Below are positions 12,501-24,938 of a stretch of 64,000 bases of DNA, in pieces. The stretch lies in contig QEYB01001046.1 in the NCBI GenBank assembly GCA_017562135.1, positions 4,030,001 to 4,094,000 of the forward strand, read 5' to 3'. Position 1 is the stretch's first letter. Every line of letters starts with the position of its first letter. A program made the position numbers and the translations under genes. The DNA comes from Dipylidium caninum (Eukaryota > Platyhelminthes > Cestoda > Cyclophyllidea > Dipylidiidae). The notes under the pieces are model-generated. The model made no database searches and was not told the DNA's origin. It was given only the letters and a program-made list of their open reading frames with translations.

Positions 12501-15322
12501 CGCGTCCATTTCGGCGTGAGAGGCGGAACTCGGACGCGAGTTCTGGCAAATGAGGGGTTTGCTGCAGTCTCATTTAAGTAGAAAAGTGACGGGGGCTGGC
12601 GATGACGTGTCGGTGGTTGCCAGTCCTCGACTCATGTGGTAAATGATGTAAAAAAGATGCGATGCTCTAAATAATTAAGGGGACCCAGGTAAAAATCCCC
12701 TGTTGCGTGAGAATGAGAGTCATTTGACTACACCGAAAATTCAGGGACCCGGTTTCACAAGCTCAAAACTCTAGATGCACAGCGAATGTGACTTCGCATG
12801 ACCGAATCCATTGCCTCGTGCAAAGGTGGCCACATTTGCCTCGCAATGGGCGCTTCCGTCTACTCTCCACAGCAGGCAATCCGTCTGGCGAGCCGCTGCT
12901 CCAGCGGTGGCCCACGCGAAGGCCACCGCCAGTTGCCAATGGGACGCTGCGTAAACGCTGTCCCTGCCAGCCAGGGGAAGCAATTAGGTAAAATAGGTAG
13001 TCATTCGTATCATTTATTGAGAACTTCGTTGTGTTCCACAGTCCCAATTACAAGTGAACGAGAAACACGTCTGTCAAGATGACCGCCAGTGTATCAGTGG
13101 AATGCGATGCAGTTCGTCGGATGATGATATATATAGGAGGACTTCGCCAGTGATGTGCTCGTGTAAACATACCTGATTTTCTTCTTCGCCCCGGGAAATC
13201 TGCATTGCGGGCACGATGGAGGTACGGCGGTTAGGGGCTTGCCTTTCGACTCGCCGCTAAACAACAGGGAGGTCGACGCACATTAGTGAAAGGCGGGAGT
13301 GCAAGTGAATCTGGGAGTCAGGGCGAGCAATTGAGTCAGTGCAAAAGTCCAGCTTCGTGGGGGTCATAGCTATTCTTGCGAGGTCTCCTTAAATACCCTC
13401 TTTTGTTGCGGGAAACACCTCTCAGGGGATTAGAACACTGGGTACATGGAGCTGCGGAACAGGTAAAAGCTATGCGGTGGCAGCAGCATTAGTACGTGGC
13501 GACTTGGTCAACTCCTCCCCACAGTTCCGGGGCGCCTCTGAGGCGACTGGGCGTGGGCGGACAGGACAGGACAGGACAGGGCTCCGCGACCGCGATTACG
13601 AATGAGATTGTGACAAACAGCAGCCACCTCGTTAGATGCTGCTCTTCGTCACGTCGTGAACTTGTTGCCGAGACAGCGTCAGCTCAGGCGGTAAGGCGAA
13701 ATAACTGCACCCCACTCCACTCCACCCCACCTCACCCAACCTCCCCTCCCACGCCTAATGCATTAATGTCCCGCGCATAGGACAGCTTCCCAACCGACGT
13801 ACCAATGCCTTCTTCGGGTTTCCGGGCTGAAATGTAATAAAAAACAACTCTTAATTTTTGCGAACGACCACTCGCTCATGCTGAAAAGTCAGTTTGTATA
13901 TGAAACGAGGGGTTCGGAGGACCGGGGACTCTGCGGGGAGACGTCGCTTCACCGCCGCTGTAAAGCCCGCCAACGGCCTCCCACCGCTCTGCTCCTCCCT
14001 CACATCCCATCGTCGTTGGGATTAATTGAGAAAGAAGGCTTCTCATCAATTTAAGCATAAATTGTAAAAATATATGACGTGTACTTGCCGATGTTTCGAA
14101 GGAGTGCGAGAGACGGGTTTTCTAAAACATAGGTGAAGGGAAATGTTGTTACTCCGATGAAAATTAAAAGTAATGCTAGCATAGACTACGGTTTTCCTTG
14201 GATCTTTCTCTGGGATACCGGCAATTGTGCCCAGTAACGAGGAGATAATTTGTGAGCCTAGTTTGAGGTATAAAATTCAGATGGAGCACTTGTGCCCTTG
14301 CCTTCCGCAGACCACCGTGAGCATTGGCGTCTCCTGCCAGTCTGTCGCACTCTCAGGCAAGCGAGACTCCGTCAACTTACATCTTAACCACGGGGAGAGC
14401 CTCTTTATCAGCATCTAGGACGAAATCAGACGCTTGAGACAGAGCAGGGCCACACAGAGGACGTAGCCCCCGTCTCCCTCCACCCCCCGTCGCCGACGCA
14501 GTAACACGACGCGTCTGTGTGGGCATTCACCGAGAAATGTCCTCCACCCTCTCCGGCGAGTCGTCAACGCCCGGTCCGCCCCGCGCGCCCTGCATTCAGA
14601 GCTCGAGCTCACGTTTCCCTTGACGCCCCCACCCCCGCAATGCCGACTTTATTCGAGGTTTGAGTCTGCACTTGGGGATGGCAAATGCTCATATATTTCG
14701 TGGTCTAGTAATGCAGCATCCAAAGTTAATGGGGCATTCCAGTGAAAAATATTAAGCTGAGCCAATTCTGCCAGAGTGACAATCATTTGATCTGATGCGA
14801 CGTTGCAACTAGGGGAGCACCGATTCAAAGGAGGCTCTCGGCACCGCTGTCAGCACATTCAGTTGGGACGCCACTTTTCCTCTGTCCTCCACCTTTACAT
14901 GACCTGCTGCTACTTAAAGGAGTTTTCTCGGTGAAGAGTTCCCACTACAAGTTGTCTGGCTAGGGCAACACCTCGGAGAGGAAGTAGGGCTTGAGGCTCC
15001 TCCTATTTCAGAGCCGAACACCAATTCCACCTCGGTACACCCCATGAGGTGTACACGAGTAAATGAAGGCTGAAGCAAATTAATGTGCTCGGCAGTTGGT
15101 GCTTTTGTGCGTCGGGAGCAGTGTGGCAGTTTGACAGGGCGCTGAAGACCTCACTTGCTCGCCTTGTGCATGGGAGAGATTGAGCAAACTGTTGACGATC
15201 CACCTTCCTGCCCGAACTAATCGTAGTCACAAGTGAATAAGATGAAAATACTCATAACTCTGGGGAGAAGCTACTTTAATGAAAATTTTAAACTGCTTGC
15301 GGTACACAGTAATCGTAGATAA

Positions 15323-15510
15323 ATGGACCGCGGGACATGCCATGCCTTTCACCGGGAGTGGATGGCCGCCTGTCAGGAAGCACGCAGACGGAGAGCGGAG
15401 GAGGCCTTCGCAGAGCTAGCACAGCTCGAAAGCTCACGGACGACGGGTGTGGACTTGATACACCCACCGCTAGCGTCCCCCAACCGCAGCCTCAGACCTC
15501 AGAGCTCAGT
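15323..15510 (+). CDS. Possible isolated coding exon, unrecognised
   Basis: An ATG at 15323 opens a frame that runs directly into a perfect donor consensus (GTAAGT at 15511). The predicted peptide is strongly helical and charged in its first half (EARRRRAEEAFAELAQLES) and then polar. No partner exon was found and the family is not recognised. A chance open frame is quite possible, since the only support is the donor and the composition. Confidence 0.25.
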
Positions 15511-16044
15511 GTAAGTGGTTCCTGCCAGCTGCAATTATTCTTGTGACAGCATTACTGGGACTCATCATTACGCCTTCGCGCAGGGAATTCGCACATTTTA
15601 AGAGCTTTAAGCTCATCTAATTGATTCCACAGCGGAATGCAAGAGTTTTAATTAATATCGGATCACTATTCGGGGGGAGACAGAGGCTTCGGTTCTTATC
15701 TGAATTCATGTGGAATGTGTGTATCCCGTGTCAGGCCCCCTTCACCCACCTCCTCCTCCTCCTCCTTCTTTGCCGCCCTCTCCTTCTCCTTAGGTAACAC
15801 TTTCCCGTGTCAAGGCAGACAAATGAAAGACACGTCTTTTACTCATTGCGACAGCGAATTATACAGTCAACGACAGGTAGCAGGGCTTCAGAAAAGCATT
15901 ACTGTCAGGCTGGAAAAGAGGCGTGCGAATGCTGCCGTTCAAAACTAACTAGCGGTTGCAACTCCTGTAAGACTAAGTATATAAAGCACGGCATGCGCAT
16001 AGCATTAATTCGAGGTCATGCGTTATTCTACTGTAGCATATCTA

Positions 16045-17055
16045 TTAATGGCAAATTTTGGGTACATACTTCGCTGAAACAGGCGCATCTTCATGCATGA
16101 TTGTGTCCGTTGGCAAGAGTGTGATTCTCGACGATCTGTTGGGCCTTCGCGAGACAATGTAAACGCGACCGTCGTCGTGGTAATGTTTCATGTCGATTTT
16201 CTCGCATGCGACGATATCAGCTAGAAGGCGTGGTTTACCAAAGCTGCGCGGCCTTGTGACCTCTACGGTGCTGGGACCACTGACCTCAATGCACTTTGGC
16301 GGCTGACTTTCGAACGCCCTGCCAACCAGTTCTAGTGAAACGTCTTCATGGTGTTCTTGATTGAGACCTGTGTCTGAGGAGACTGAAGTAGTCGAGGGAG
16401 ACGTCCGCATCTTACCGACCTCAGTGTCTGCTTCGGCCTCCTCCGTGACGGCCTTCTTCACTTCGCGCGAAGGTGCTGGACTCTCGTTGTCATTGATCGT
16501 CTCTTCAACTTGTTTCATCGCCACCTCCTCATAGCCCTCTTCGGTTTGGAACTCGGGCGTAGAGATACCATTAGTGGGAGCTTGTCCAGTTCCAGGTGCC
16601 TCGTATGTATCCGAGGTGGTGGACGAGGGAGAAATATCTTCGCTGGGCAGTTCTGGTGGTGAAGGATGCTCAAAGTTTGTTTCGAACACAAAATCACGCA
16701 GTGTCTCCAATGTCTCGTTGCCAGATGCGTGGATGACTTCGAATCGTGAAGGCCCATCGGTAGAGGCAACTTCGAAAACCACGTATGCGGGATCAGAGGA
16801 GAAATGGTGAATTTGCGTGATGGCATTGAGGTCAAATTCTCTTCCCTTCATCTCCTTATCTTTGTAATTTGTTCTAATTGCAACACTGCCGTTGTGCTTC
16901 ACGAGAATTACGGGGATAGCATCTCCCGAGTCTTTCATATCCCCCAGGCATATGTAGGCATTGCGGACGGAAAACGCACACCGCTGAAGGGTGTTCCGTC
17001 CGCCCAACCACTCAAGAGGTATGGGAAAGACCTGGCCTTCGGGCTCCTGGGGCAT
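16045..17055 (-). CDS. PH/PTB-like domain protein with acidic tail (cluster gene B)
   Basis: The frame starts at the ATG at 17055 and encodes 336 residues. Residues about 25-126 have the PH/PTB-like pattern shared with genes A, C and D: a strand pair (AIPVILVKHNGSVAIRT), a conserved-looking stretch with DLNAITQIHHFSSDP, then VVFEVAS, then FEVIHA, and a closing helix (LETLRDFVF). Residues 130-240 are acidic and Ser/Thr-rich, and a final basic segment contains GRVYIVSRRP. The frame remains open upstream of the ATG (FIGKTAFQV precedes it), so an upstream exon may add residues. The gene is transcribed opposite to A and D and in the same direction as C. Function is not recognised; a phosphoinositide- or peptide-binding adaptor role would fit the fold but is inference. 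Confidence 0.75.
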   Translation of the reverse strand: MPQEPEGQVFPIPLEWLGGRNTLQRCAFSVRNAYICLGDMKDSGDAIPVILVKHNGSVAIRTNYKDKEMKGREFDLNAITQIHHFSSDPAYVVFEVASTDGPSRFEVIHASGNETLETLRDFVFETNFEHPSPPELPSEDISPSSTTSDTYEAPGTGQAPTNGISTPEFQTEEGYEEVAMKQVEETINDNESPAPSREVKKAVTEEAEADTEVGKMRTSPSTTSVSSDTGLNQEHHEDVSLELVGRAFESQPPKCIEVSGPSTVEVTRPRSFGKPRLLADIVACEKIDMKHYHDDGRVYIVSRRPNRSSRITLLPTDTIMHEDAPVSAKYVPKICH

Positions 17056-20000
17056 GACTTGGAACGCAGTCTTTCCAATAAAGACAGATGTAAGTGTGTC
17101 ATTAAATAGACCTCCGGTTATTGGTTACGTAATCCCGTGTGTGCGTGCGTGCTTGTGTGCGTGTGTGCGCGCACTCGAGTGCACGTGGATTGGCATTTGA
17201 CGTTCATTTGGCGTGATAAACTAAAAGTTCTCAAGCCGCTGGCATTACCGATTGTTTGTAAGTTAAGGGGATAGCGGAAATCGATCGCGGTCCCCACGCT
17301 GCGCCTCGCCCCGTGCCTCGCGAGTGCGCGGCGCACCAACGGCGCCGCGAGGGTCGCACGACGCGCCGGTTGGCTGGCGTATCAGCCTATGAGAGGAGCG
17401 CAGTTCTCCCCTTCTCCCCGAGAAAAGTACTCACCGCCCGCCAGTCCGGTCTGACGCACACCAAAGGTCTGCACTTCTGCCTCTTGAGGCGCGTTCATTT
17501 GGACTTTGAAGAACGCCTGGTATGCAATGAGTCGCCTTTAGGGGGTTGTGACCCACCTATGCGTTGTCGGCTTCACATCACAGATAGGCTCCAACTGTTA
17601 ATCTAAGATGCATAAATCACTTATGCTCGTTTCAAGGGACTTCTCACTTACCGTATCAGATTAAAATAATCAGATTTGGCTTCACTCGCTGTATAATGAC
17701 CGGAGGAAGGCTAATAGAGTGGTAAGATCCAGGGCTTCCGCTGATTACCAGTTCGCAAATTTCGGGCATACGATTGCCACGTCGAGTTCACTCCACGTCG
17801 CCATGCGCCCCAAAAGCCCATGCGTCCGCTCTCTCCCACCCTGTGTCAGTGTTAACAGCCTCAAATCATCACTGTCTCTAAGCCTGGGCACATTATCCAT
17901 GTCTTTTTTCCATTTTGTACCCCTTTATTGCCATGGGATCAACGCTTTAGCCGGTAACACGAGGGAGGAAATCGCCCAGCTCCATACTTCGTGTTCGCAA
18001 TATGGGTCTTTTGGCGATGCTTTAAATTTTCACGGCTTTGTGTTAGGCCGCAAAATTATTTGCCCCTAGTCAGTTGCAAAGTTTACGGGTGTTGTTCAAA
18101 ATCCTCTTTAAATGAGAGGAGAGAAAAGTCATCATGGCTTTAGGTCAGATGGGATGTTGTTGGAGCAATTTGCAAGAAGGGCAACTTTACCCCCACATCG
18201 CTTTGTTTTGGGACCAACGGCATCGTTGGTCACCGCAAAAGTAAGTGGAAATGAGTAGGAGTTTGGAATATTACGCAGAACGTATTACACCATCGAAGAT
18301 GACGAAGGCTAGTCATTAGCACACCCTCCGCTGCGTGTAGGCGCGAGCCTGTGACAAACGCCGCCCCTTCGGAGAGCCGCAGCTGCGACCGTCTCATCCG
18401 CGTTGGCTTCGCGCGGGTGCGGTGAGGCTCTCAGCAAACGCCTGCGTGATTCAGGTCCACGCCCGCCACCCACGCGCGCATATGACTGCTGCTGCCGCCG
18501 CCGCCGCCGCCGACAGGTGCCGCGGTGCAGCGGCAGCCATTTCTGCGGAATACACGCATTATTCGCGAAAGAACGCCTTGCGCCCCCACGTCACAAGCGG
18601 ACCGGCTTCTCCGGCCGAGATGCCATCGTCTCGCGTCCACTGAGACCGCGCAGCCCTCGTTGTGTTTCCAAGGGGCCGGTCACACACTTCGGTCACCGGC
18701 GGGTGCGGACAAGGAAATTGTGCCCTCGGCGCCACATGAACATATACTTTGGCTAGGGCTGCGTTAATGCGCACTCGCAAGTCCAGGCAGCCCTGAGCTG
18801 CCCTGCCTTGTGCGGTGCGGTGCGGTGCGGTGCGGCGTCGTTGTGCTCCTCCGCATTGCCATTGTCCTATTAAAATAAAGAAAGTAGTGACTAAATTTCC
18901 GCCGATGGCTTGCACAAACGATCCTGGGGACCGTTGAAAGTGGCATCCGTTGTGCGAAAAGTGACTCTCAGGTCCCTCAGAAAGAACGCCGCCGAATCGG
19001 CTTCATGGCGGGAACCGCTAAAACTCTGCCTCTGCTTGAGGCAAGCGTCGGGCGTCTCGAAGGCGTCTGTTACAGAGATGCACCCGATCTGCGAAATTGG
19101 ACCACCACGCGCAGCAATTTCCTTATACTCATTCATAAGTGACCACATTTCTTAAATGAATTTAATACCATGAGTGGTGTGTAAAAGTGCAGGCTTCGCG
19201 ATGTAATGCTTTCGTCAGCAACGCAACCGCAGCTTTCAGGGCGAGTGTTGGCAGGCTAACGCATACCCCCCAACCTCCGTGATGGCTGCCCGAACTTTCA
19301 GTGCTAGGGCAATCGTGCAGTTGCAGATGCTTGACAATAACTTGATATTTTTAGTGTACATTGGGTCATTGACGTGCCGTTAGTAGTAAGAAGATTTTGA
19401 GGGAGTTCTCCGACAGGGCTGCAACTCTGTCTGCGTATGCTGGGGTCGCTTCCTCCTTCCACCGTACCAGCCGACACCGCCAGAGAAAGGTACACCAAAA
19501 GCACGACACGCAACGCGACACAAGGGGCTTCTCACTTGCGTCTGCGGGTGACATTTAAAAAATGTTCACAGAATTGAAGCAGTACATCAATCTAACATGA
19601 TTTACCCAAGAGTGGAGTATTAGACTAAAAGTAAATAGTAGAAAGGCGCGCATCCAAATATGCAAGGCTCTGGATACGAAAGCGGCTTCAGGCTCACAAA
19701 GCTGCTGTTTCACGAGGGCTCATGTGAAAGGCCACAACCAAAGTCGAAACAAGTGCCATTAAGAAACTTGGTGCATTAAACTCCTTCTCGTGGAGAACTT
19801 CAGCATAATGTCTATCATCAAATAAGCGGCACAAGCGACCGCCCGATTTCAAGGTAAACTAAATGCTTGCACCACCTCGAACTTCTTCGTGACTTAATCT
19901 TAGGCCGACTTACAGACAGGATTAGTGGAGGTGGGCAAAGTTAAATCGTGAATCATATGCGGCAAAAATGGTACATCGTCCTGCCTGTAATGATAAACTG

Positions 20001-21217
20001 GGAATTCGTTTGAAAAAATATGAGGTGACCGCGAACGTCGACTTACCTTGGATGGAGGGGGAATCGGCGCTCGCGGTGAGGAGAAGGCAGTCTCGCGTGA
20101 ACGGCACTGCCCTTCGTTTGAGGCCCCGCCGTGGAGAGGACGCGACACACCTCGAGTAATCACCGCGCCACGCGTGTTCCGCCTGTGCCTTCTCCGCCTA
20201 ACAGTTAGGTCCTCTTAAGTAGGCGCCGCTTTCGAAGTGGACTTCCATCTGCGCGTACGACCGACGGGCAGTTGTTAGTGCCTTGCAATGGCGAGATGAA
20301 ACCTCGCCTGATCACGGGGCCTGCCGCTTGTTCCTACGGGAACATGGGTGCCGGCGAGCACGGGTTCGGGAGGGGATCCTCGCGAACCCTACTTTGGCGC
20401 AACGGGGCTGAGCTCCGCATTGGTGACACGCTTTCTGGCGCACCGGCGTCGCGTTCTCAACAATCGCCGACAAAATGAAGATTCAGAAGTGGAGTGTTTA
20501 AAGGAGTGTGCGCACACACGTTACTGAAGTTATGATTGCGATGAAACATCGCACCTCTCTTTCGTGACGCTCGTTCTCCACCTGCTGCAGCTACATATGC
20601 GTCTCCGCCCCAACGGACCCCTCTCACGCCTAAATTTGGCTACCAGGATGGCTTCTGCTTACGCCTGGAGGCTCCGAGTCGAATGCGACGCATTCCTGCA
20701 TTCGTGAGCTTGAGGTATGAGGTGCCCACGTCAGTTCCGCAGGTGTTCACTACCAGCCAGAAACAGCAACCCCCCGTTTAAGATACTCTTCCCCCAACTT
20801 AAATTAGCCCTTCCCAAAAGCGCAGACCGTCATCAGCATCCAAACCCTTTCCGTTCGTGCGGGATGCACCCTTACCATACCGTGCATAATTAAGAGGACG
20901 GAACGTCCACCCCCGCAATTCTATACACGAATTTGGTTACACAACCTTTGAGAGCGACAGGAAGGCACCTGAAATAGCGGATGCCGCCCTCTGCCATAGG
21001 ACCAGCTCAGAACACGCCTCCGCGATTTGCAGTCTACTACTTTGGGACGTCCGTGCGTAAATGTCGCATTCTCATCAATCTTCTTAGCAGAATTAAAAGA
21101 GTCAAACGCATATGTACGAGTACTTCATTTAATGAATGTGACTGTGCCAATCACAGAAAAAGGCGAGAAGTCATCCGAAGTTACTGTTACAAAAAATATG
21201 TGGCCTGGGAAATGTGG
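17056..21217. other. Intergenic; simple repeats, no supported gene
   Basis: The stretch includes a GT-rich tract (about 17134-17175), a GCC/Ala-coding-like tract (about 18486-18513) and a GCGGT repeat (18810-18835). An 85-codon minus-strand frame (19148-18891) has reasonable composition but no family match or splice context. Nothing else can be supported. Confidence 0.5.
18810..18835 (+). repeat. GTGCG pentanucleotide microsatellite
   Basis: Five consecutive copies of a TGCGG unit are visible in the plus strand. Confidence 0.9.
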
Positions 21218-22162
21218 TCAGTAATGCGGTGCCTTGTTTGCTGTCACTCTCGTGAATGGCGTATAGAAGGTAAGGGGACGTGGCCTGACAGGTCGTGCAA
21301 CCATTGTCGCATCGGAATATTCTGAATCGTAGTCATCGCTGGAGGTCTGATCGCTGTAGTCGTCGTCTATATACTCGGGTTCGTGAGAGATTCGACTTCT
21401 GGCATAGTATGATGACTCGTGTCGACGACTTGGACCATAGCCATGGTAGAGACTTTGTGTCATTTGATCGTTGATACTGTTAAAATCGTCTTCCTCCTGA
21501 TCGTAGTCTGCGTTAAAGGTTGGTGACCGACTTTTCCCGTCGAAAGCAATTTCTGAATTTCTGCACACGCTGCCGCTTTTGAGACCTGAGTTTAACTTGG
21601 CGGACTTGTACTTGTTGGGGGGATCGTAGTGCGCATTTGAGTTGTAATTGTAATTCCTTTCATATGGCATTTTTCGGGATACTTCGGACGTAGCAAAGCC
21701 CTGGTTCCTTAGAGTTGGTGACCCATGTTTGGACGAGACCGGCTCTTTCTCACTTTTCGTCACTGTTGAAGGAGTTTGCCCTCCCCTTTTCTCATCCAAA
21801 ATGCCTAACAACTTTTCTCGATTTACATCATCGACAATGGTGACTTGATAACATTTTTTTTTGTCGTTAGACTTTCTGATAAAACGCACCAGTTCCGGAG
21901 ATCCTTCAACAAGTTTAATATCATTTAATTCATCGTAAGGAATAGTGTACTTCACCTTTTTCTTGCCTTGTGAATAGAAGCGCACACCATCCTCGAATAC
22001 TTTTATATCCATAGTTTTGTCAGTCTTCAGGCCACTCAGATCATCCTCTGACTTGAAAGACTTTGGCTTGAAGGTGGGAATTTGGAATAAACAGATCTCA
22101 GGTTCTTCATTCGGTGCCTGCTCCGCCTTCTTTTTATTCTTTTCTTTCTTCACAGAAGACAT
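21218..22162 (-). CDS. PH/PTB-like domain protein with Asp/Ser/Tyr-rich tail (cluster gene C)
   Basis: The ATG at 22162 starts a 314-residue frame. The first 20 residues are Lys-rich (KKEKNKKKAEQ). Residues about 22-124 fit the PH/PTB-like pattern: MDIKVFEDGVRFYSQ, a basic turn, YTIPYDELNDIKLVEGSPE, VRFIRK, CYQVTIV, and a helix (VNREKLLGIL). The YxxLxxI...PxxVxF core aligns by eye with B and D. The tail is disordered, rich in Ser, Tyr, Asn and Asp, with an acidic cluster near residue 270 (YIDDDYSDQTSSDDYDSEY). No catalytic motif, signal peptide or membrane helix is visible. It lies 4.2 kb from gene B in the same orientation and 2.8 kb from gene D, which diverges from it. Function is unknown. 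Confidence 0.75.
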   Translation of the reverse strand: MSSVKKEKNKKKAEQAPNEEPEICLFQIPTFKPKSFKSEDDLSGLKTDKTMDIKVFEDGVRFYSQGKKKVKYTIPYDELNDIKLVEGSPELVRFIRKSNDKKKCYQVTIVDDVNREKLLGILDEKRGGQTPSTVTKSEKEPVSSKHGSPTLRNQGFATSEVSRKMPYERNYNYNSNAHYDPPNKYKSAKLNSGLKSGSVCRNSEIAFDGKSRSPTFNADYDQEEDDFNSINDQMTQSLYHGYGPSRRHESSYYARSRISHEPEYIDDDYSDQTSSDDYDSEYSDATMVARPVRPRPLTFYTPFTRVTANKAPHY

Positions 22163-24938
22163 TTAGTTGTGGGTAAACCTAACACCGTAATGAGGGCTGA
22201 GGCGCCCTGATTTGTGTCTAATGCTGGTGGGCCCGTCAACTCCCATTGGTCGCGAGCAGCCAATGAGGCGCGTGCCCTTCGAAAATGATTTCAGATAGTC
22301 GATGCAGGCCCTTTGAGCGGTCGCGTCGCCTTGCGAGCGCGCGCGCGGTTTCGTGTTTCAAGTGTGCTGCGTAAAACAAACATGGAGGGCAATTGTTGTT
22401 AAATCGGCAAAATCCGTCAAGCAATCTCCAACCCCTTGCCACTTTGCTACTCTTTTTCTGCCAGTAATATATTGCAACCGTGCTCGCTTTGTAATAAGGG
22501 GACAATGGCGGTATGGATCGCGCTAATTTTACCGCAAGAAAAAACGTCAGCGTATTCCAATCTTCATCAGTGAGGTCAAGACGTGGAACGGTTGGCCGAC
22601 TGAGAGATTATGCTGTTTGAAAGTAGGATGCCCACTCATAATTTAATCACACTTCCTCTTCGTAGCTTAATCGGCGAGCTTGTTCATGGAGAGAGGGGAT
22701 CTCACTGAGGCAGCCTTCTTGACCTAAATTCTCAGTCATGAATGAGTCAGTTTTACGCCCTACACGATCGTAACACATACTTTAAATTCTCTTATTTTGG
22801 AAAGTGGCATCTATGCTAGTATTGGCACACCGCCCTCAAACTCCTTACGCCTCTCCGCATCTCCTTCGGGAGGATGTCGAAGAGGTGGATAGACAATGGC
22901 TTGTGTCTGGTTGGCTTAAATGGACAATTATGCGGGGGTCGAAATCATTCCACTTGAGTCCAAAGTAGTCATTGTGGGCGAATGGTTTCAGAACTTCCGA
23001 CACTGATGCAAAGCACAGCCGGCCAGGCCTGTTAGTAGACTTCTTCCAATGAAAGAGTTACTTCCAGGTGATTTTGGGAGAGGATTCAATGACGAATTGG
23101 TTCCCAATGCGCCCAGAGTTGTTTGCACCTTTCCACTGCCTCCTTTAACTTGCCTAAACTCTTTTATTTAATTATTCGCTTTAATGCCGATTTATTAGGC
23201 GTTCACTTACCGCCCAGGCTGTTCTGCGCGCCATTCACGTTAATCAACCTCAGAGAGCAACTGGGGAAGCGGAAATGGCCGCTGTCGCGGCTGCGTAGCC
23301 CTCAACATCTCCGTGGGAAGATCCGCCGTCACCCGTGCGCAGGGACCTTGATCTTCTTCGCCAAAGTAACACGGTTTGTTAAGCCTCGCTTTGGTTCGTT
23401 CCCTATGCCGAATTCACTTGGGGATAAAGCGCATATGAGGAAATTGAAAGGTGAGGTATGCTTTTATCCAGACTCCACAGTAACGTCGCTTGTTCACCTA
23501 GAAGAATAAGTGCCTACCTGGCGAGAATGCGTCTTTGGCAGGCTCGTCGCGAAGTGGGCGACCGCCAAATGGTCACTGTGGGCATAGAATGGGCGCCTGA
23601 CTTGCCAGAGCTGTTCTACTGAGCTAACTCGCCGCCATTCGGGCGAAGGATTTTGGCGTTGCACAGATGCACCTCCAGTACTCAGGAATTTAGACGGCCG
23701 GCGGTTCCGCCAATAGATGGGTCTCCACTAAAAGGCTCAAATAGAACAACTAAACATCTTCTTTTGCCATTCTTATGTCTATGGGCGGCAAGGGGAGCTG
23801 GAGCAGATATGAAGGATGTCTTCCAAACGGAGCTGTCAGAGGCATGTCAGCCCTACCAACTAAAAATCCCATACAATTTAGAAAATTTGACAGTGGTATT
23901 TCAGTAGGGACTAATCGGCAGACCTGCTACAAATCACCTAGCTGTTGAAAGACTTTTAACCTTCCCCCTGAACTCTGGCGCCACACATCTGAAGAAGCTG
24001 TTTTTTGAGGTGAATGCCTCACGTGTAACCGGGTTCAGGAGACCGGCCAGCAGCAGCAGCAATGGCCTTTAGTCGCGGACACCTCAGTTAAGCCTGTATC
24101 AGTCAAATCAGCGTTCATTTATGGAGGTTAACAAACCACAAGTGATCAGTTATCTGGCCGCATTTCCATCAGCTAAATCTGTGACTCCTTTAAACTGCCT
24201 TCTCAAACACCCACGACAGACATGTTCGCAGTCCGGTCGTCCCCGAGGTCGGGTCTAGTGGGTGTCGTGTACGCAGAGAGTATTCAGTAAATCCTTCCGG
24301 CGTAAAAGAGCGTTGGTTTTTCGCTGCTCATTCGAAACAAAAGGCTGCGTCGCGTCAGCCCTCACAAAAGTAGCGCCCTCCAATGCCAAGTTTGTGCGAA
24401 ACGTGGATCCAAAGTGAGGGGCTGAGGCATTGAAGCGGGCTAGGAGGGGAAGGTGAGTGAGAATGCGAGGCGGAGTAGGTGGTCCGCACGGCGAAAAAGG
24501 TGCTGAGGATTGTGCCTTTTCCATAGCCAAAGCCCCATTGCCACGCATGAGTGCGCAAACACCCCACACAACCACAGACGCAGAATCACATACTATCAGT
24601 TGGAGTGGCACGAGACTTATTAAAATTACTCATATTCGTGAAACTCAATTAGATGAAATGACATTTAAAAGAGACTTAATTGGAATGCGTAAAAGGGCCT
24701 CGTCAAATCGGCGCAGGTGCGCCAGAGGAGGCAGGTGGCAGCTACGGTGCAGTGCAGAGCGGTGCTTCGCCTCGCCTCGCCTCGCCTCGCCCCGCGACTG
24801 GCCCAGTCCCCACCCGCCAATGGGGCGGAGGCCACTGGGGCCTGCGAGCGCCTGTCTCCCTCCGCGCTCGCACGCATGCGCAGGCGGCACGCGGTAGTTC
24901 ACCGAGCGGAGTGACTGCAAACTACTCTTCGCAAAGCC
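22163..24938. other. Divergent intergenic region between cluster genes C and D
   Basis: Genes C (minus) and D (plus) point away from each other across this 2.8 kb, so it should contain both promoters. An 84-codon frame at 23653-23907 ends in a plausible peptide but has no splice support. A CGCCT repeat occurs at about 24768-24792, shortly upstream of gene D. No RNA gene was recognised. Confidence 0.5.
24768..24792 (+). repeat. CGCCT pentanucleotide microsatellite
   Basis: Consecutive CTCGC units lie about 150 nt upstream of the gene D start codon. Confidence 0.85.

Larger units (their letters stand above)
9078..16044. other. Long intergenic region with GC-rich repeats
   Basis: No supported gene spans this stretch. 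It contains a GGGC tandem repeat (9414-9467), a candidate poly(A) signal for cluster gene A (9516-9521), a short GGACA repeat near 13560, a CTCC/ACCCC-rich tract near 13710 and one possible exon at 15323-15510. Other open frames overlap on both strands and look like chance frames in GC-rich DNA. Confidence 0.5.

Noticed and set aside
18891..19148. 85-codon minus-strand frame
   Set aside because: Reasonable composition but no splice context, no family and an open frame on the opposite strand.
23653..23907. 84-codon frame with a hydrophobic stretch between cluster genes C and D
   Set aside because: No clear splice site, no family match and a Pro/Arg-rich start; treated as unsupported.
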